A stretch of 64,000 nt of DNA from Gammaproteobacteria bacterium (GCA_013697705.1 JACCWJ010000021.1:1-64000); one strand, 5' to 3'. Positions 18,769 through 28,129 are shown, numbered from the stretch's first letter. A program made the numbers and translations. Notes: generated from the sequence alone by a model not told the origin.

Positions 18769-19876
18769 TTAAATGCCTTCTTTTAGGCTTGCTTCCATAA
18801 ACATGTCTAAATCTCCATCTAAGATAGCTTGGATTTTCTGAGGACTGGTAGTTTCCACTCCCGTTCGGAGATCTTTAATGCGTGAATCATCTAATATATA
18901 GGAGCGGATTTGGCTGCCCCAGGTAATATCTGACTTGTTTTCTTCTAAAGTACGTTTTTCTGCCGACTTTTTTTGTATTTCCAGTTCATATAATTTTGAG
19001 CGTAGCTGCTTCAAGGCTTGTGCGCGATTTTTATGTTGTGAGCGATCGCTTTGACATTGGACCACAATTCCAGAAGGGATATGTGTAATGCGTATCGCTG
19101 AATCGGTTGTGTTAACATGCTGTCCGCCTGCGCCCCTGGCACGATAAGTATCGGTGCGCAAATCTGCAGGGTTTATATCAATTTCAAAATCATCATCAAT
19201 TTCAGGGGATACAAACACCGAAGCAAATGAAGTATGACGTCGATTGCCTGAGTCAAAAGGGGATTTACGTACCAATCGATGCACACCGGTTTCTGTTCTT
19301 AGCCATCCATAAGCATAGCTACCTTCAAAATAGACAGTAGCCCCTTTTATTCCTGCAACTTCACCGGGAGAGACATGGGCTAACTCTGTTTTAAGCCCAT
19401 GTTTATCTCCCCAGCGTAAATACATTCTTAGGAGCATTTCAGCCCAATCTTGCGCTTCAGTCCCTCCTGAGCCGGATTGAATTTCGACATAGGCATTATT
19501 TGTATCGAGTGGATTTGAGAACATACGGTGAAACTCAAGTTGTTCAATTTCCCGTGCGATTTTACTAATATCATTTGTTAAATCGTTTAGCAGCGTTAAG
19601 TCTTCTTCTTGGGAGGTGAGTTTGATTAGCTCATTGGCTTCATGGATGCTGGTTTCAAGTTTTTGAATGGTATAGACCACAGTTTCAAGTTTTACGCGCT
19701 CTTTTCCTAATGCCTGGGCGCGATCTTGTTGTTGCCAGATGTCAGGAGCTTCTAGTTCTTGTGTGATTTCTTGCAGGCGTTCGTTCTTCTCATCGAATTC
19801 AAAGATACCCCCGTAAAGCGTTCAGTCGCTCCGTGAGATCATTTAATTCGGCTTCTAGATGATTTATTTCAATCAT
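18769..19876 (-). CDS. prfB: Peptide chain release factor 2, expressed by +1 programmed frameshift
   Basis: RF2 reads UGA and UAA stops. The uninterrupted frame (from 19680) has only 303 residues, but a second frame from the ATG at 19876 encodes [18 protein letters not shown] and ends RGYL at an in-frame TGA (19801-19799), codon 26. Shifting +1 after CTT gives EFDEKNERL and joins the main frame without a stop, for about 368 residues, the normal RF2 length. The GGQ loop ([15 protein letters not shown]) and the SPF anticodon-like motif (RKSPFDSG) are present. RF2 abundance therefore controls its own synthesis. lysS follows. Confidence 0.96.
19799..19804 (-). promoter_or_regulatory. prfB +1 recoding site (CTT TGA)
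   Basis: On the minus strand the site reads CGGGGGTATCTTTGAA. It has a Shine-Dalgarno-like GGGGG just upstream, the slippery CTT codon and the TGA stop, which is the arrangement known from E. coli prfB. The base after TGA is A rather than the C found in E. coli. Confidence 0.93.
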
Positions 19877-19984
19877 TACACATTCCACGGTCAATATTAC
19901 ACAGGTGTTAATAGTGACATGAAGTTCGCAGTCAAGTCAAAAATACCGGCTATTTTTTTAGGGTATTTAGGGTAGGATATATTT

Positions 19985-20440
19985 ATGCGAAGAGTTCATC
20001 CTGCTGAAGGTTTTACGTTATTGGAGATCTTACTTGTATTAAGTATGGTGGCTACGTTGTTGCTAATGTCAGTCCCTACTTTTAATACCTATCATGAGCA
20101 AACTCAACTCGCGTTGCTCACGCAACAAATAACAGAAGAATTATATATGGCGCGGAATAAAGCCATTACCATACATAGAAAAATCCGCTACGTCTGCTCA
20201 GAAAGCGGGGATAAAAAAAGATATCTAGCGGGCGAAGAAGGTGAGGTATTACAGCGTTTTGGTGTGCTTCCATCGCAATATCATTTGTCATTGCATAATA
20301 GTCTGAGTAAGAATGCTTACCTTACATTTATGCCGGAAGGGTTCACCAACGCAGAAAGAGGCAGTTTTTATTTACAGGGTCCCTGCAAATCTGTCCGCAT
20401 AGTTATCGGTGTGTGTGGCAAAGTAAGAGTAGAGAGCTAA
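19985..20440 (+). CDS. GspH/FimT-type minor pseudopilin
   Basis: The product has 151 residues. A prepilin signature at the N-terminus, EG|FTLLEIL, marks cleavage by prepilin peptidase after Gly9, with Glu5 of the mature form present and a hydrophobic helix to about residue 30. The rest is a small globular domain with three cysteines. It belongs with the minor pilins of type IV pili or type II secretion (GspH/FimT). No other pilus gene is adjacent, so the system it serves cannot be told. Its end overlaps the convergent hydrolase gene by 4 bases. Confidence 0.82.
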   Translation: MRRVHPAEGFTLLEILLVLSMVATLLLMSVPTFNTYHEQTQLALLTQQITEELYMARNKAITIHRKIRYVCSESGDKKRYLAGEEGEVLQRFGVLPSQYHLSLHNSLSKNAYLTFMPEGFTNAERGSFYLQGPCKSVRIVIGVCGKVRVES

Positions 20441-21576
20441 TTTATACTGGATAAGAAATCGTCTATATTTTCTAGTAAATTTTTGAAGTCGGGATTATAC
20501 GACAAGCGTGAGATGCGATAATTCTTTAGATTGCCCTTAGAGGCAGCTCCTCGATATAAGTCTTCTTTTTGAATATTGTGAGAATTTGGATAGTGTTGCA
20601 GATCTAGAAAATGACTGGCCTCTCCAAATAAAACATTCTCTGGAGAAATCATTAAACATGTGTGTGAGAAATTTATAATTTTAAGTTGAGGAAAATGACT
20701 GTCTTTAACTAGAATGCGTTTATCTTTCAGGGAATGATTGTCATTTGTGTAAAGAAGAAGTTTGTTCTTCGGGTTAGACTGTTGCAGAAAGAAAGAGATA
20801 ATTCCCTTGTCTGAAATAGTTTCGTCATCTGTACTGATCGTAATAAATAAGGGAACTTCAATTTGCCGCTGTTTTAAAGCGTGCTGGACGAGATTTAATA
20901 ACTTGCACACCTGAAACCCAGCATTAAATGGAAAGCAACTGTATTTTGTATAGTTAATGTTTTCTTGGATTTCAAACCATTTGGCGCGTTGGTTGATCCA
21001 GCCAAACAATTTATAATATTTTGCTAAGTAATATTTGAGTTGGCTTTTGGGTTGCAGAGCAGGCGCGAATAATATTATGCCTTTAATGTTTGTTTTAGTG
21101 TTATTAAGCGCATGGTGTAAAGAAAGTAGCCCTCCTAACGAGTAACCCACAAGATAAATATTTTCAACCTGTTGTTCGAGTGTGGCCACGCCATATTGAA
21201 CCGCCTTCACCCATTCCCGATAGCCGATATCTAACAAATCTCCTGGAACTGTTCCATGGCCAGGTAATAAGATCGATTGCACCAAAAAATTCTTATCTAA
21301 AAAATATTCCCCTAAATCGTGAACATAATAGGGTGAATCGAAAAGTCCGTGAATGAGTAATACCCCATTTTTTACGGGTTGGTCTTTCGGGGTGCGAGAA
21401 AAAGGACTGTTTGCATTGATAATTTGCAGCGCATTTTGGCTGGTTAGATCTATACGACTTTTCTTGATTACATCTTGCATGAGTTGAATATACGCGTCAA
21501 AAGCTAAGCCCTCTCCCAGGAAATGGCTATTCAATCCTGATGGTTGTAACAGTAATTTATTTTTAAGTTTATCCAT
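20437..21576 (-). CDS. Alpha/beta hydrolase (esterase/lipase-like)
   Basis: The product has 379 residues. Typical fold markers are VLLIHGLFDSP (oxyanion region), LLPGHGTVPGD and the nucleophile elbow GYSLGG, at about residues 75-170. After the core there are extra segments before the acid and His; a likely acid is in TDDETIS. It resembles carboxylesterases and monoacylglycerol lipases. There is no signal peptide, and the N-terminal 60 residues are hydrophilic. Substrate unknown. Confidence 0.82.
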   Translation of the reverse strand: MDKLKNKLLLQPSGLNSHFLGEGLAFDAYIQLMQDVIKKSRIDLTSQNALQIINANSPFSRTPKDQPVKNGVLLIHGLFDSPYYVHDLGEYFLDKNFLVQSILLPGHGTVPGDLLDIGYREWVKAVQYGVATLEQQVENIYLVGYSLGGLLSLHHALNNTKTNIKGIILFAPALQPKSQLKYYLAKYYKLFGWINQRAKWFEIQENINYTKYSCFPFNAGFQVCKLLNLVQHALKQRQIEVPLFITISTDDETISDKGIISFFLQQSNPKNKLLLYTNDNHSLKDKRILVKDSHFPQLKIINFSHTCLMISPENVLFGEASHFLDLQHYPNSHNIQKEDLYRGAASKGNLKNYRISRLSYNPDFKNLLENIDDFLSSIN

Positions 21577-21635
21577 ATGTCTTGTTTATAGCTCTAGTTT
21601 TAATATAATCCCACTTTATAAAATTGGGTGGCGCT

Positions 21636-21935
21636 ATGATTCATTTGTTGTTAATCGGTATAGTATTGAGTTCTGTCTATAGTTGCAATGTCAATGCTCA
21701 GGGGTTCGGTGAAGTAGCCGCAAATATCTATGAACCGGTTTCCATGGTAATCCACCTGGTTAGGGGGGTTAGTATTATTTCTGGCGCCGGCTTAGTAATA
21801 GGGAGTATCCTTAGGTATATTGAATATAGACGAAATCCTGTGGCTGTCCGATTAAGCGCTGTGATTTTTATGCTCTTATTTGGCATAGCGTTGATCATTG
21901 TAGGATTTATACCCATGAATTTGAAAGGATACTAA
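21636..21935 (+). CDS. IcmD/IcmC-like (DotP/DotE) type IVB secretion family membrane protein
   Basis: The product has 99 residues from the ATG at 21636, with GGGTGG just upstream; a TTG at 21624 is possible but less well placed. A signal peptide ends around NAQ, then GFGEVAANI, a first hydrophobic helix at about 35-55 (IISGAGLVIGSI), a basic turn with RRNP, and a second helix ending in FIP. This pattern (helix, basic turn with NP, helix) is that of IcmD/IcmC family inner-membrane proteins of the Dot/Icm system. No other dot/icm gene is nearby, so it may be an orphan paralogue. It is coupled to an EexN-like lipoprotein 6 bases downstream. Confidence 0.6.
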   Translation: MIHLLLIGIVLSSVYSCNVNAQGFGEVAANIYEPVSMVIHLVRGVSIISGAGLVIGSILRYIEYRRNPVAVRLSAVIFMLLFGIALIIVGFIPMNLKGY

Positions 21936-21941
21936 TCAGAA

Positions 21942-22379
21942 ATGCGCTATATCGCCTCACTAATGAAATATGTAGCCATCGTTTTCGTTTTCTCTTCGTT
22001 AAGTGCGTGTAGTAAAAATAAATCAGCAGAATATTTTATAACCCACCCCGAAGAAATACAGCCAACCTATGAAAGATGTGTTTCATTAAACAACGTCACC
22101 GAAATTCAAAAATCGAATGAGTGCGTAGCGGTACTTGAAGCCATCCCAAAATTCAAGGCAAATCTATCTGAGATTCTTAACAACACTGGCATTTTCGGTC
22201 TTAATTTGATGCGCGCGGAAATCAAGCTCGTAAATTTGCAAAATGCCCATGCTCTAGCGTTAAAAGAGTCTGCTCCACTAAAAAAGCTTCACGATTTAGA
22301 AGCTGAAATTCAACTACAAAAGATAGAAATTAAAAGTAGATTGGCGACCATTCGTCTCCTCTTTAAATTAAGATCATAG
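21942..22379 (+). CDS. EexN-like lipoprotein
   Basis: The product has 145 residues. The lipoprotein signal ends in SLSAC (Cys at about 23) followed by SKNKSAEYFITHPEEIQPTY, which matches the EexN entry-exclusion lipoprotein pattern (short linker, tyrosine/His-Pro-Glu-Glu, then two spaced cysteines: ERC and NEC). The C-terminal half is a predicted amphipathic helix. EexN proteins accompany type IV secretion and conjugation loci. It sits 6 bases after the IcmD-like gene and before adk. The role here is unknown; the family call rests on the N-terminal 60 residues. Confidence 0.6.
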   Translation: MRYIASLMKYVAIVFVFSSLSACSKNKSAEYFITHPEEIQPTYERCVSLNNVTEIQKSNECVAVLEAIPKFKANLSEILNNTGIFGLNLMRAEIKLVNLQNAHALALKESAPLKKLHDLEAEIQLQKIEIKSRLATIRLLFKLRS

Positions 22380-22403
22380 TATCTCGTCACTAAGGAGTTT
22401 TTT

Positions 22404-23063
22404 ATGAAGGTAATTTTATTGGGGGCGCCGGGCGCAGGGAAGGGAACCCAGGCGCAATTAATTGCCAAAAACCTAGGTATTCCGCAAATCTCCACGGGAG
22501 ATATGTTGCGAACTGCTGTAAAAGAAAATAACCCTCTCGGTATCACAGCCAAAAAAATTATGGATGAAGGTAACCTGGTATCAGATGAAATTATTACCCA
22601 GTTAGTGAAAGATCGGATTAGCAAGCCGGACTGTAAAAATGGGTTTCTGTTTGATGGTTTCCCCCGAACTATACCGCAGGCACAAGCTATTCAATCTCAA
22701 GGAATTGAAATTGATAACATCATTGAAATTGATGTGTCTGATCAAGAAATTATTAATAGATTGTCGGGAAGGAGAATCCACCCACGATCGGGAAGGGTGT
22801 ATCACCTCAAGCATAATCCGCCGCAGGAGCCTGGGAAAGATGATTTTACAGGGGAGCCTCTTGTTCAACGAGACGATGATAGTGAGGAAACTATTCGTAA
22901 AAGATTAAAGATATATCATGCGCAAACGAAGCCTTTAATTGAATTTTATAAAGTCCTTAGCAGCCATTCAGAGAGTGAAAAACCACGTTACTCTAGAGTG
23001 TCGGGGGAAGATTCAGTGGAGAGGATATGTGCTCAGATTGATAAAATCTTGAGACTTGATTAA
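22404..23063 (+). CDS. adk: Adenylate kinase
   Basis: The product has 219 residues, normal for the long form with a LID domain. The P-loop is GAPGAGKGT (7-15), then STGDMLR, DGFPRT, and the [16 protein letters not shown] (non-zinc type). It converts ATP plus AMP to two ADP. AAGGAG precedes the ATG. A strong intrinsic terminator follows directly. Confidence 0.97.
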   Translation: MKVILLGAPGAGKGTQAQLIAKNLGIPQISTGDMLRTAVKENNPLGITAKKIMDEGNLVSDEIITQLVKDRISKPDCKNGFLFDGFPRTIPQAQAIQSQGIEIDNIIEIDVSDQEIINRLSGRRIHPRSGRVYHLKHNPPQEPGKDDFTGEPLVQRDDDSEETIRKRLKIYHAQTKPLIEFYKVLSSHSESEKPRYSRVSGEDSVERICAQIDKILRLD

Positions 23064-23070
23064 AGGCCAA

Positions 23071-23098
23071 AAAAAAGCCGTCTACTGACGGCTTTTTT
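23071..23098. terminator. Bidirectional intrinsic terminator between adk and the basic protein gene
   Basis: A-tract, stem GCCGTC (23077-23082), loop TACT, stem GACGGC (23087-23092), then six T. Because A and T tracts flank both sides it can act on both converging genes. Confidence 0.92.
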
Positions 23099-23108
23099 AC
23101 AACAACGC

Positions 23109-23537
23109 TTACTTTGCGCTAGCTTTCTTCACACTAGCTTTACGCTTCGTAGAAGATCGAGTTGTTTTAGATTTTGAAGGTTTTCTAGCAGATGCGGATC
23201 TGGTAGAGCTGCTTTTTCGCGTTGTCTTAGAATATTGTTTTTCAAACTTGGCAACTGCAGTGTCGACTGCTCTTTTTCGAGCGTCTTCTTTTTTCGTGTG
23301 GTCACGTTCGAAAAGGCTTCGTGCTTTTTCCAGAACCTCTTCTTCGATTCTGCGAAGTTTCTCTTTCCACTCTGCATTGAGAGTTGATATCCGTTTTTGC
23401 AAATCTCTACGAGATTCATTGGATTTTTTTAGAGCGGCTTGTAACTTTTGACTTTGAGCATTTTTGCTTTTGCTAGAACGTTTACTTTGAGAGCTTTTAG
23501 ATTTGGAAGTGTTCGCGGTTGTTTTCCTTGCGCGCAT
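23109..23537 (-). CDS. Histone-like, Lys/Ser/Arg-rich basic protein
   Basis: The product has 142 residues, very rich in Lys, Arg, Ser, Thr and Ala. Low-complexity basic tails (1-35 and about 105-142, with SARKPSKSK and KRKASVKKASAK) flank a central charged helix (about 35-100) likely to form a coiled coil. The build resembles bacterial histone H1-like DNA condensation proteins (chlamydial Hc-type, Hq1) found in bacteria with a developmental cycle, but no domain is certain. AGGAG lies just before the ATG. The gene shares a bidirectional terminator with adk. DNA binding is inferred from composition. Confidence 0.7.
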   Translation of the reverse strand: MRARKTTANTSKSKSSQSKRSSKSKNAQSQKLQAALKKSNESRRDLQKRISTLNAEWKEKLRRIEEEVLEKARSLFERDHTKKEDARKRAVDTAVAKFEKQYSKTTRKSSSTRSASARKPSKSKTTRSSTKRKASVKKASAK

Positions 23538-23583
23538 AATTAATCTCCTTGAAAATATTACGAAACGCTACAATAAACTAGTT

Positions 23584-25098
23584 TCATTTCAAAATCAAAG
23601 AATTTGCACATTTTTCTATATATGTCATTAATTTTTTGAGATTTTGCTGTGGAAAATAATACCCTAATTTTGTTCTGCGCCATAATATATCATCCGCAGT
23701 TTTTGCCCATTCGTTAGAGACTAGATAATCAATTTCTCGTTGATATAAGTGAGCGCCGAAATTTTCACCGAGGTCATTAAAATCCTTGCTTTTACCTAAT
23801 AAATCGCTGGTACGAGTTCCGTATTGTTTTAAATATCGCGACAATAAAGCCTCGTCAATCCAATGAAATTGTGAGCTCAGGGCGGCATAAAGTTGTGTGT
23901 CATCTTGATAATTACCCCCTGGTAGAATGCTGTTAGCAGTGGAGGGAGGTCTTATATTATTTAAATACGGATCGAGTAAATTAATCACTTTTTCAGCTAA
24001 TTTTCGATAGGTCGTTAATTTGCCGCCAAAAATTGACACAATGGGTGGGGTGGAGCGATTGCCGTTTAATTCTAGTGCGTAATCACGGGTAATCACGGAG
24101 GGATTGTCGGCACGATTTTTTAAAAGTGGGCGAATTCCCGAATAGCTATGCAGAATGTTTGCTTGAGTCAGTGGTATCTCAAAATAATGGTTTACCACAT
24201 TCAAAATATAGATAATTTCCTCCGGGGAAATGCTTAGTTTGCTGGGTATTTTTTCTAGATAAACATCTGTCGTTCCAATTAAGGTGAACTCAGAGAGATA
24301 CGGAATTATAAAAATCACTCGTCCATCATCATTTTGCAGAATGAAAGCAAAATCCTCAACATAGAGTTTAGGCACAATGAGGTGGCTTCCTTTTACAAGG
24401 GCCAACTCATATTGACTCTCTACATGAGCCTTATTGCGCAAAAAATCTTCTACCCAAGGGCCAGCTGCATTAATTAATGCGCGTGATTTTTTGAAGCAGG
24501 TAGCGCCTGATTTTTTATCTTTTAACTCTAATTCCCAATATTGGTGTAACCGCTTAACATTTATACATTCAGTATAAGTTAGAAGATCAGCCCCTTTTTG
24601 TTTTGCGGCTATAGCGTTGGTGATGACTAGGCGAGAATCATCGACCCAGCAATCAGAGTATTGAAAGGCATGCTTGAATTCTTTTTTAAGATATTTCCCG
24701 GCGGGGTGCTTTTTTAATAAGATTGATCTTGTTTTGGGGAGTGACGAATGTCGTGATAAATGATCATACAGAAATAGCCCGAGGCGGATGACAAAACGGG
24801 AGCGTGATTTTTTCTGGTAGGGCAAAATAAAGTTTAAGGGTTTCACTAGATGTTTTGCATTTTTGAGGAGCGCTTCTCGTTCGTTTAATGCCTCGCTCAC
24901 TAACCTAAATTCATATTGCTCTAGATATCTTAGCCCGCCATGAATGAGTTTGCTGCTAGCGCTAGAGGTACCACTTGCGAAATCATTTTGCTCACAGAGC
25001 AATACTTTTAAACCCCGTGTTGCTGCATCCACAGCCACGCCTGTACCATTTATACCGCCACCGATAATAGCTATATCGTATATTTGATCTTCTTCCAA
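23584..25098 (-). CDS. glpD: Aerobic glycerol-3-phosphate dehydrogenase
   Basis: The product has 504 residues. The FAD-binding motif is GGGINGTGVAVDAATRG near the start, followed by FASGTSSASSKLIHGGLRYLE, the hallmark of GlpD; ALINAAGPWVEDF and SGIRPLL are further signatures. It oxidises glycerol-3-phosphate to DHAP at the inner membrane and passes electrons to quinone. No glpK, glpF or glpR is seen nearby, so glycerol-3-phosphate may come from lipids or the host. Confidence 0.95.
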   Translation of the reverse strand: MEEDQIYDIAIIGGGINGTGVAVDAATRGLKVLLCEQNDFASGTSSASSKLIHGGLRYLEQYEFRLVSEALNEREALLKNAKHLVKPLNFILPYQKKSRSRFVIRLGLFLYDHLSRHSSLPKTRSILLKKHPAGKYLKKEFKHAFQYSDCWVDDSRLVITNAIAAKQKGADLLTYTECINVKRLHQYWELELKDKKSGATCFKKSRALINAAGPWVEDFLRNKAHVESQYELALVKGSHLIVPKLYVEDFAFILQNDDGRVIFIIPYLSEFTLIGTTDVYLEKIPSKLSISPEEIIYILNVVNHYFEIPLTQANILHSYSGIRPLLKNRADNPSVITRDYALELNGNRSTPPIVSIFGGKLTTYRKLAEKVINLLDPYLNNIRPPSTANSILPGGNYQDDTQLYAALSSQFHWIDEALLSRYLKQYGTRTSDLLGKSKDFNDLGENFGAHLYQREIDYLVSNEWAKTADDILWRRTKLGYYFPQQNLKKLMTYIEKCANSLILK

Positions 25099-25533
25099 TC
25101 ATGTCCCCTTGTTTTATGTGATCTCTATAACTATTCAGCACACATTTAGAATTACATAAGCACCGCCCTATTTGGCTGAACAGTTACGACTCTCTTAATC
25201 ATTGCAAATAGTGTAGCCTAATCGTAACTGGCGAGCTGTTTTTGTCTGTACTGTAGCTGAGTCCTGGACAAAGATTAAGAGCTTATTTCCCCAGGGTGGG
25301 TCCTGTGCAGTGGTTCCGCGAATTTATTCATGGTGCGGCGGCTAAGAGGCAAAAATCTGCAATAACACCGATCAAGTTGCGGGCCGGCGAATGGAACTAA
25401 GTTTTATTTCAGTACAAGGATTGATAACTCTTTTAAATCTGGCTGTTAAAATTTCCCATCTTGAGGTTTAATGGGAATATATGCTTCAATATAGCATTCC
25501 CAAGTATTCTATATTTTATGACAGAGTGACGAG
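25099..25533. other. 435-base gap with an inverted repeat; possible structured RNA or regulatory region
   Basis: No convincing reading frame lies between divergent glpD and the antiporter gene. CAGTTACGA (25181-25189) and TCGTAACTG (25222-25230) form a perfect 9-bp inverted repeat. CTTAATC (25194-25200) and a GATTAAG about 70 bases on form another, and a GC-richer patch lies at about 25290-25395. These could belong to a small RNA or to promoter-region structure; I do not recognise a known RNA family. Confidence 0.35.
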
Positions 25534-26700
25534 ATGCACGATAATTCCATTCTTTATTCCATTTTTTTGATTTTCTGTGGAGCTGCCGCACTCTCTACCG
25601 TGGCGTTGTATACGCGTCAGTCACTTTTAGTTGCTTATATGTTGTTAGGGGTTCTATTAGGACCTTCTGGTCTAGGATTGATTGCCGACGCAAGTATGGT
25701 GAGAGAAATTGGCGATGTCGGAATAATCTTCTTGATGTTTTTATTAGGGTTAAACCTGCAGCCTCAAAATTTATTACATATGTTCAAGAAAACCACCTGG
25801 ATAGCCATTATCAGTTCAATTGTTTTTGCTCTTACTGGATATATCGTTGCTCGCCTCTTTCATTTCAGTCAAATTGAATCGATGATCGTAGGTGGGGCTA
25901 TGATGTTTTCGAGTACCATTATTGGTCTAAAACTTTTGCCCACTACTATTCTGCATCACCAACATACTGGTGAAATCATGATTAGTATTCTGTTGATGCA
26001 AGATTTAATCGCAATAATCTTGTTGCTGGTGATACATGCTAGCACGAGGGGATTACAACTCATCGACTTAGGCTTGGTCTCGTTGTCCTTACCTGCTTTA
26101 ATATTATTTGCATTTTTATTCGAACGTTTTGTGCTATTGAAATTATTTGCACGTTTCGATCGGGTCAGAGAGTATATGTTTTTGCTGTCAATTGCATGGT
26201 GTCTTGGTGTGTCAGAATTAGCCAGCATGATCGGTCTTTCACGGGAAATAGGCGCCTTTATTGCAGGTGTGTCAATTGCGTCTAGTCCAATCGCGCTTTA
26301 TATTGCAGAAAGTTTGAAACCCATTCGAGACTTTTTTCTGGTCATGTTTTTCTTTGCTGTCGGCGCAAGTTTCAACCTGAAGTTCTTCCCTGAAGTGGCT
26401 ATTCCTGCCATGATTTTGGGTGGTTCATTGCTCTTAATTAAGCCTATTGCCTTTAGCTTGTTGCTGCGATCGGTAAAAGAGACTCGCCATGTTGCATGGG
26501 AAGTAGGGATGCGGCTCGGTCAATCGAGTGAATTTTCGCTTTTAATTGGCTACCTGGCAGCAAGTTTAGGTTTGATTAATGCAGCTGCGTCGAATTTGAT
26601 CCAAGCCGCTACTATGATCACCTTTGTGGCTTCCTCTTACATTATCGTCATGAAGTTCCCTACCCCCGTTGCGGCTAGTGATCGCTTGAGACGAGATTAA
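25534..26700 (+). CDS. CPA2-family cation:proton antiporter (KefB-like membrane domain)
   Basis: The product has 388 residues, nearly all hydrophobic, with about 11-12 membrane segments. The family features LLGVLLGPSGLGLI, FLMFLLGLNLQP and the later EIGAFIAGVSIA segment match Na+/H+ exchanger (CPA2) proteins. The C-terminal TrkA-N/RCK regulatory domain of KefB/KefC is absent; the protein ends after the last helix with a short basic tail. ampD starts 2 bases after its stop, so they may be co-transcribed. Ion specificity (Na+ or K+) cannot be read from the sequence. Confidence 0.87.
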   Translation: MHDNSILYSIFLIFCGAAALSTVALYTRQSLLVAYMLLGVLLGPSGLGLIADASMVREIGDVGIIFLMFLLGLNLQPQNLLHMFKKTTWIAIISSIVFALTGYIVARLFHFSQIESMIVGGAMMFSSTIIGLKLLPTTILHHQHTGEIMISILLMQDLIAIILLLVIHASTRGLQLIDLGLVSLSLPALILFAFLFERFVLLKLFARFDRVREYMFLLSIAWCLGVSELASMIGLSREIGAFIAGVSIASSPIALYIAESLKPIRDFFLVMFFFAVGASFNLKFFPEVAIPAMILGGSLLLIKPIAFSLLLRSVKETRHVAWEVGMRLGQSSEFSLLIGYLAASLGLINAAASNLIQAATMITFVASSYIIVMKFPTPVAASDRLRRD

Positions 26701-26702
26701 GG

Positions 26703-27275
26703 ATGGACAAAATACGTATTAATCTTGATACGGGTTTATTGAACGTTGCTGATTTTTGTCTCTCACCCAATCATGATCTGCGTCCAGAAGAAGAAATAAT
26801 TGATCTTTTAGTTATTCATAATATCAGCTTACCTCCCGGTGAATTTTCGGGAGACGCTATTGAACAATTTTTTATGAATACACTGGACTTCACGGCTAAC
26901 CCTTTTTATATAGACATCCGCCATATGAAAGTGTCGGCCCATTTACTCATAAGACGTGATGGAAGAGTCAAACAGTTTGTCCCCTTCCATTTGCGAGCAT
27001 GGCATGCGGGAGAGTCGCAGTTTGAGAGTAGAGCTCGGTGCAACGATTTTTCAATTGGGATTGAGTTGGAGGGGGCAGATGATATACCTTATACTAGTAT
27101 TCAGTACGCGCAGCTTAGCGCGATTGCAAAACAATTAATGAAAAGCTATCCAGGAATTTCATTTGATCGCATAGTGGGGCATTGTACAATAGCGCCACAC
27201 CGTAAAACCGATCCTGGCCCTGCTTTTGATTGGGGTTATTTTTTTGATTTAGTAGAAAAGGAAGTTTCAGCATGA
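26703..27275 (+). CDS. ampD: 1,6-anhydro-N-acetylmuramyl-L-alanine amidase AmpD
   Basis: The product has 190 residues with an amidase_2 fold. The zinc ligands are likely H39 (VIHN), H160 (VGHCTIAPHRKTDPG) and D170. AmpD cleaves the peptide from anhydro-muropeptides in cytosolic cell-wall recycling and, in species with AmpR/AmpC, keeps beta-lactamase induction low. It is coupled to ampE by an ATGA overlap. No ampR is in this window; the beta-lactamase gene here is class A and distant. Confidence 0.95.
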   Translation: MDKIRINLDTGLLNVADFCLSPNHDLRPEEEIIDLLVIHNISLPPGEFSGDAIEQFFMNTLDFTANPFYIDIRHMKVSAHLLIRRDGRVKQFVPFHLRAWHAGESQFESRARCNDFSIGIELEGADDIPYTSIQYAQLSAIAKQLMKSYPGISFDRIVGHCTIAPHRKTDPGPAFDWGYFFDLVEKEVSA

Positions 27276-28129
27276 AATTTATCATACTTCTAATTTGCCT
27301 CCTGTTGCAGGCTATTTTCCATGTCAGTATTAAGAGAGGTAAATATCATTTGCTGGAACACTACGCTTCTGGCATGAAACCCTTCTTGACGAAGATTAAT
27401 GCGAATCACGGCTGGGTGGCACTCATCAGCCTGATGCTGCCTATTTTGATTTTAGTATTAATCTTAAATGCGCTTTTTAGTCACGTGGGCATTTTATATT
27501 TCATCTATGCGGCAATAGTCTTGCTATTTTGTCTGGACATTCGAGACATGAAAAAACAACTTGGCGACTACTTTGTGGCTATCACGAATGAAAATTTGGT
27601 AAAAGCTCAAATCGAGGCTGAACAATTTGTAAGTCACAGTGTTCACCAAAATAAAAGCGAAATGACACGCGCTGTAACAGAATCCATTTTTATAAAAGCA
27701 TTAACTAATATATTTTCGGTGATTTTTTGGTTTATGCTGCTCGGTCCTTTTGGTGCTGTGTTGTATTACTTGGCAACTACCCTTACTAAATTAGCCTGTA
27801 ATCCTGAATTTAGTTATACGGACACCTACTTTGCTGCGGAATATATCAAAGAATTGTTTGATTGGTTACCGGTGCGAGTGCTTACCCTTACCTTTGCATT
27901 AATAGGTCATTTTGGACCGGTCTTTACGCTGTGGATTGATCGATTGGGGGCAGGCCTCTCTGACAATCGACAATTATTAATAGATGCGGGCCTAACCGCA
28001 CTTAATGCTGATCTAGAGCCTACTCAAGCGAGTGCCACAGAAAACAATCAAGCATTAAGTCTAGTGAATCGTACGTTATGGACCTGGACGATCGTCATAG
28101 GCGTATTAACGATTACGTCCTGGCTCTAA
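27272..28129 (+). CDS. ampE: AmpE-like inner-membrane protein
   Basis: The product has 285 residues. Hydrophobic helices lie near both ends and in the middle, with soluble loops. The N-terminus and the EQFVSHSVHQN to FIKALTNIFSVIFWFMLLGPFGAVLYYL region match AmpE (CobD/CbiB-like fold). It is regarded as a partner of AmpD in muropeptide signalling, with an unproven biochemical role. It starts within the ampD stop (ATGA). Confidence 0.9.
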   Translation: MKFIILLICLLLQAIFHVSIKRGKYHLLEHYASGMKPFLTKINANHGWVALISLMLPILILVLILNALFSHVGILYFIYAAIVLLFCLDIRDMKKQLGDYFVAITNENLVKAQIEAEQFVSHSVHQNKSEMTRAVTESIFIKALTNIFSVIFWFMLLGPFGAVLYYLATTLTKLACNPEFSYTDTYFAAEYIKELFDWLPVRVLTLTFALIGHFGPVFTLWIDRLGAGLSDNRQLLIDAGLTALNADLEPTQASATENNQALSLVNRTLWTWTIVIGVLTITSWL

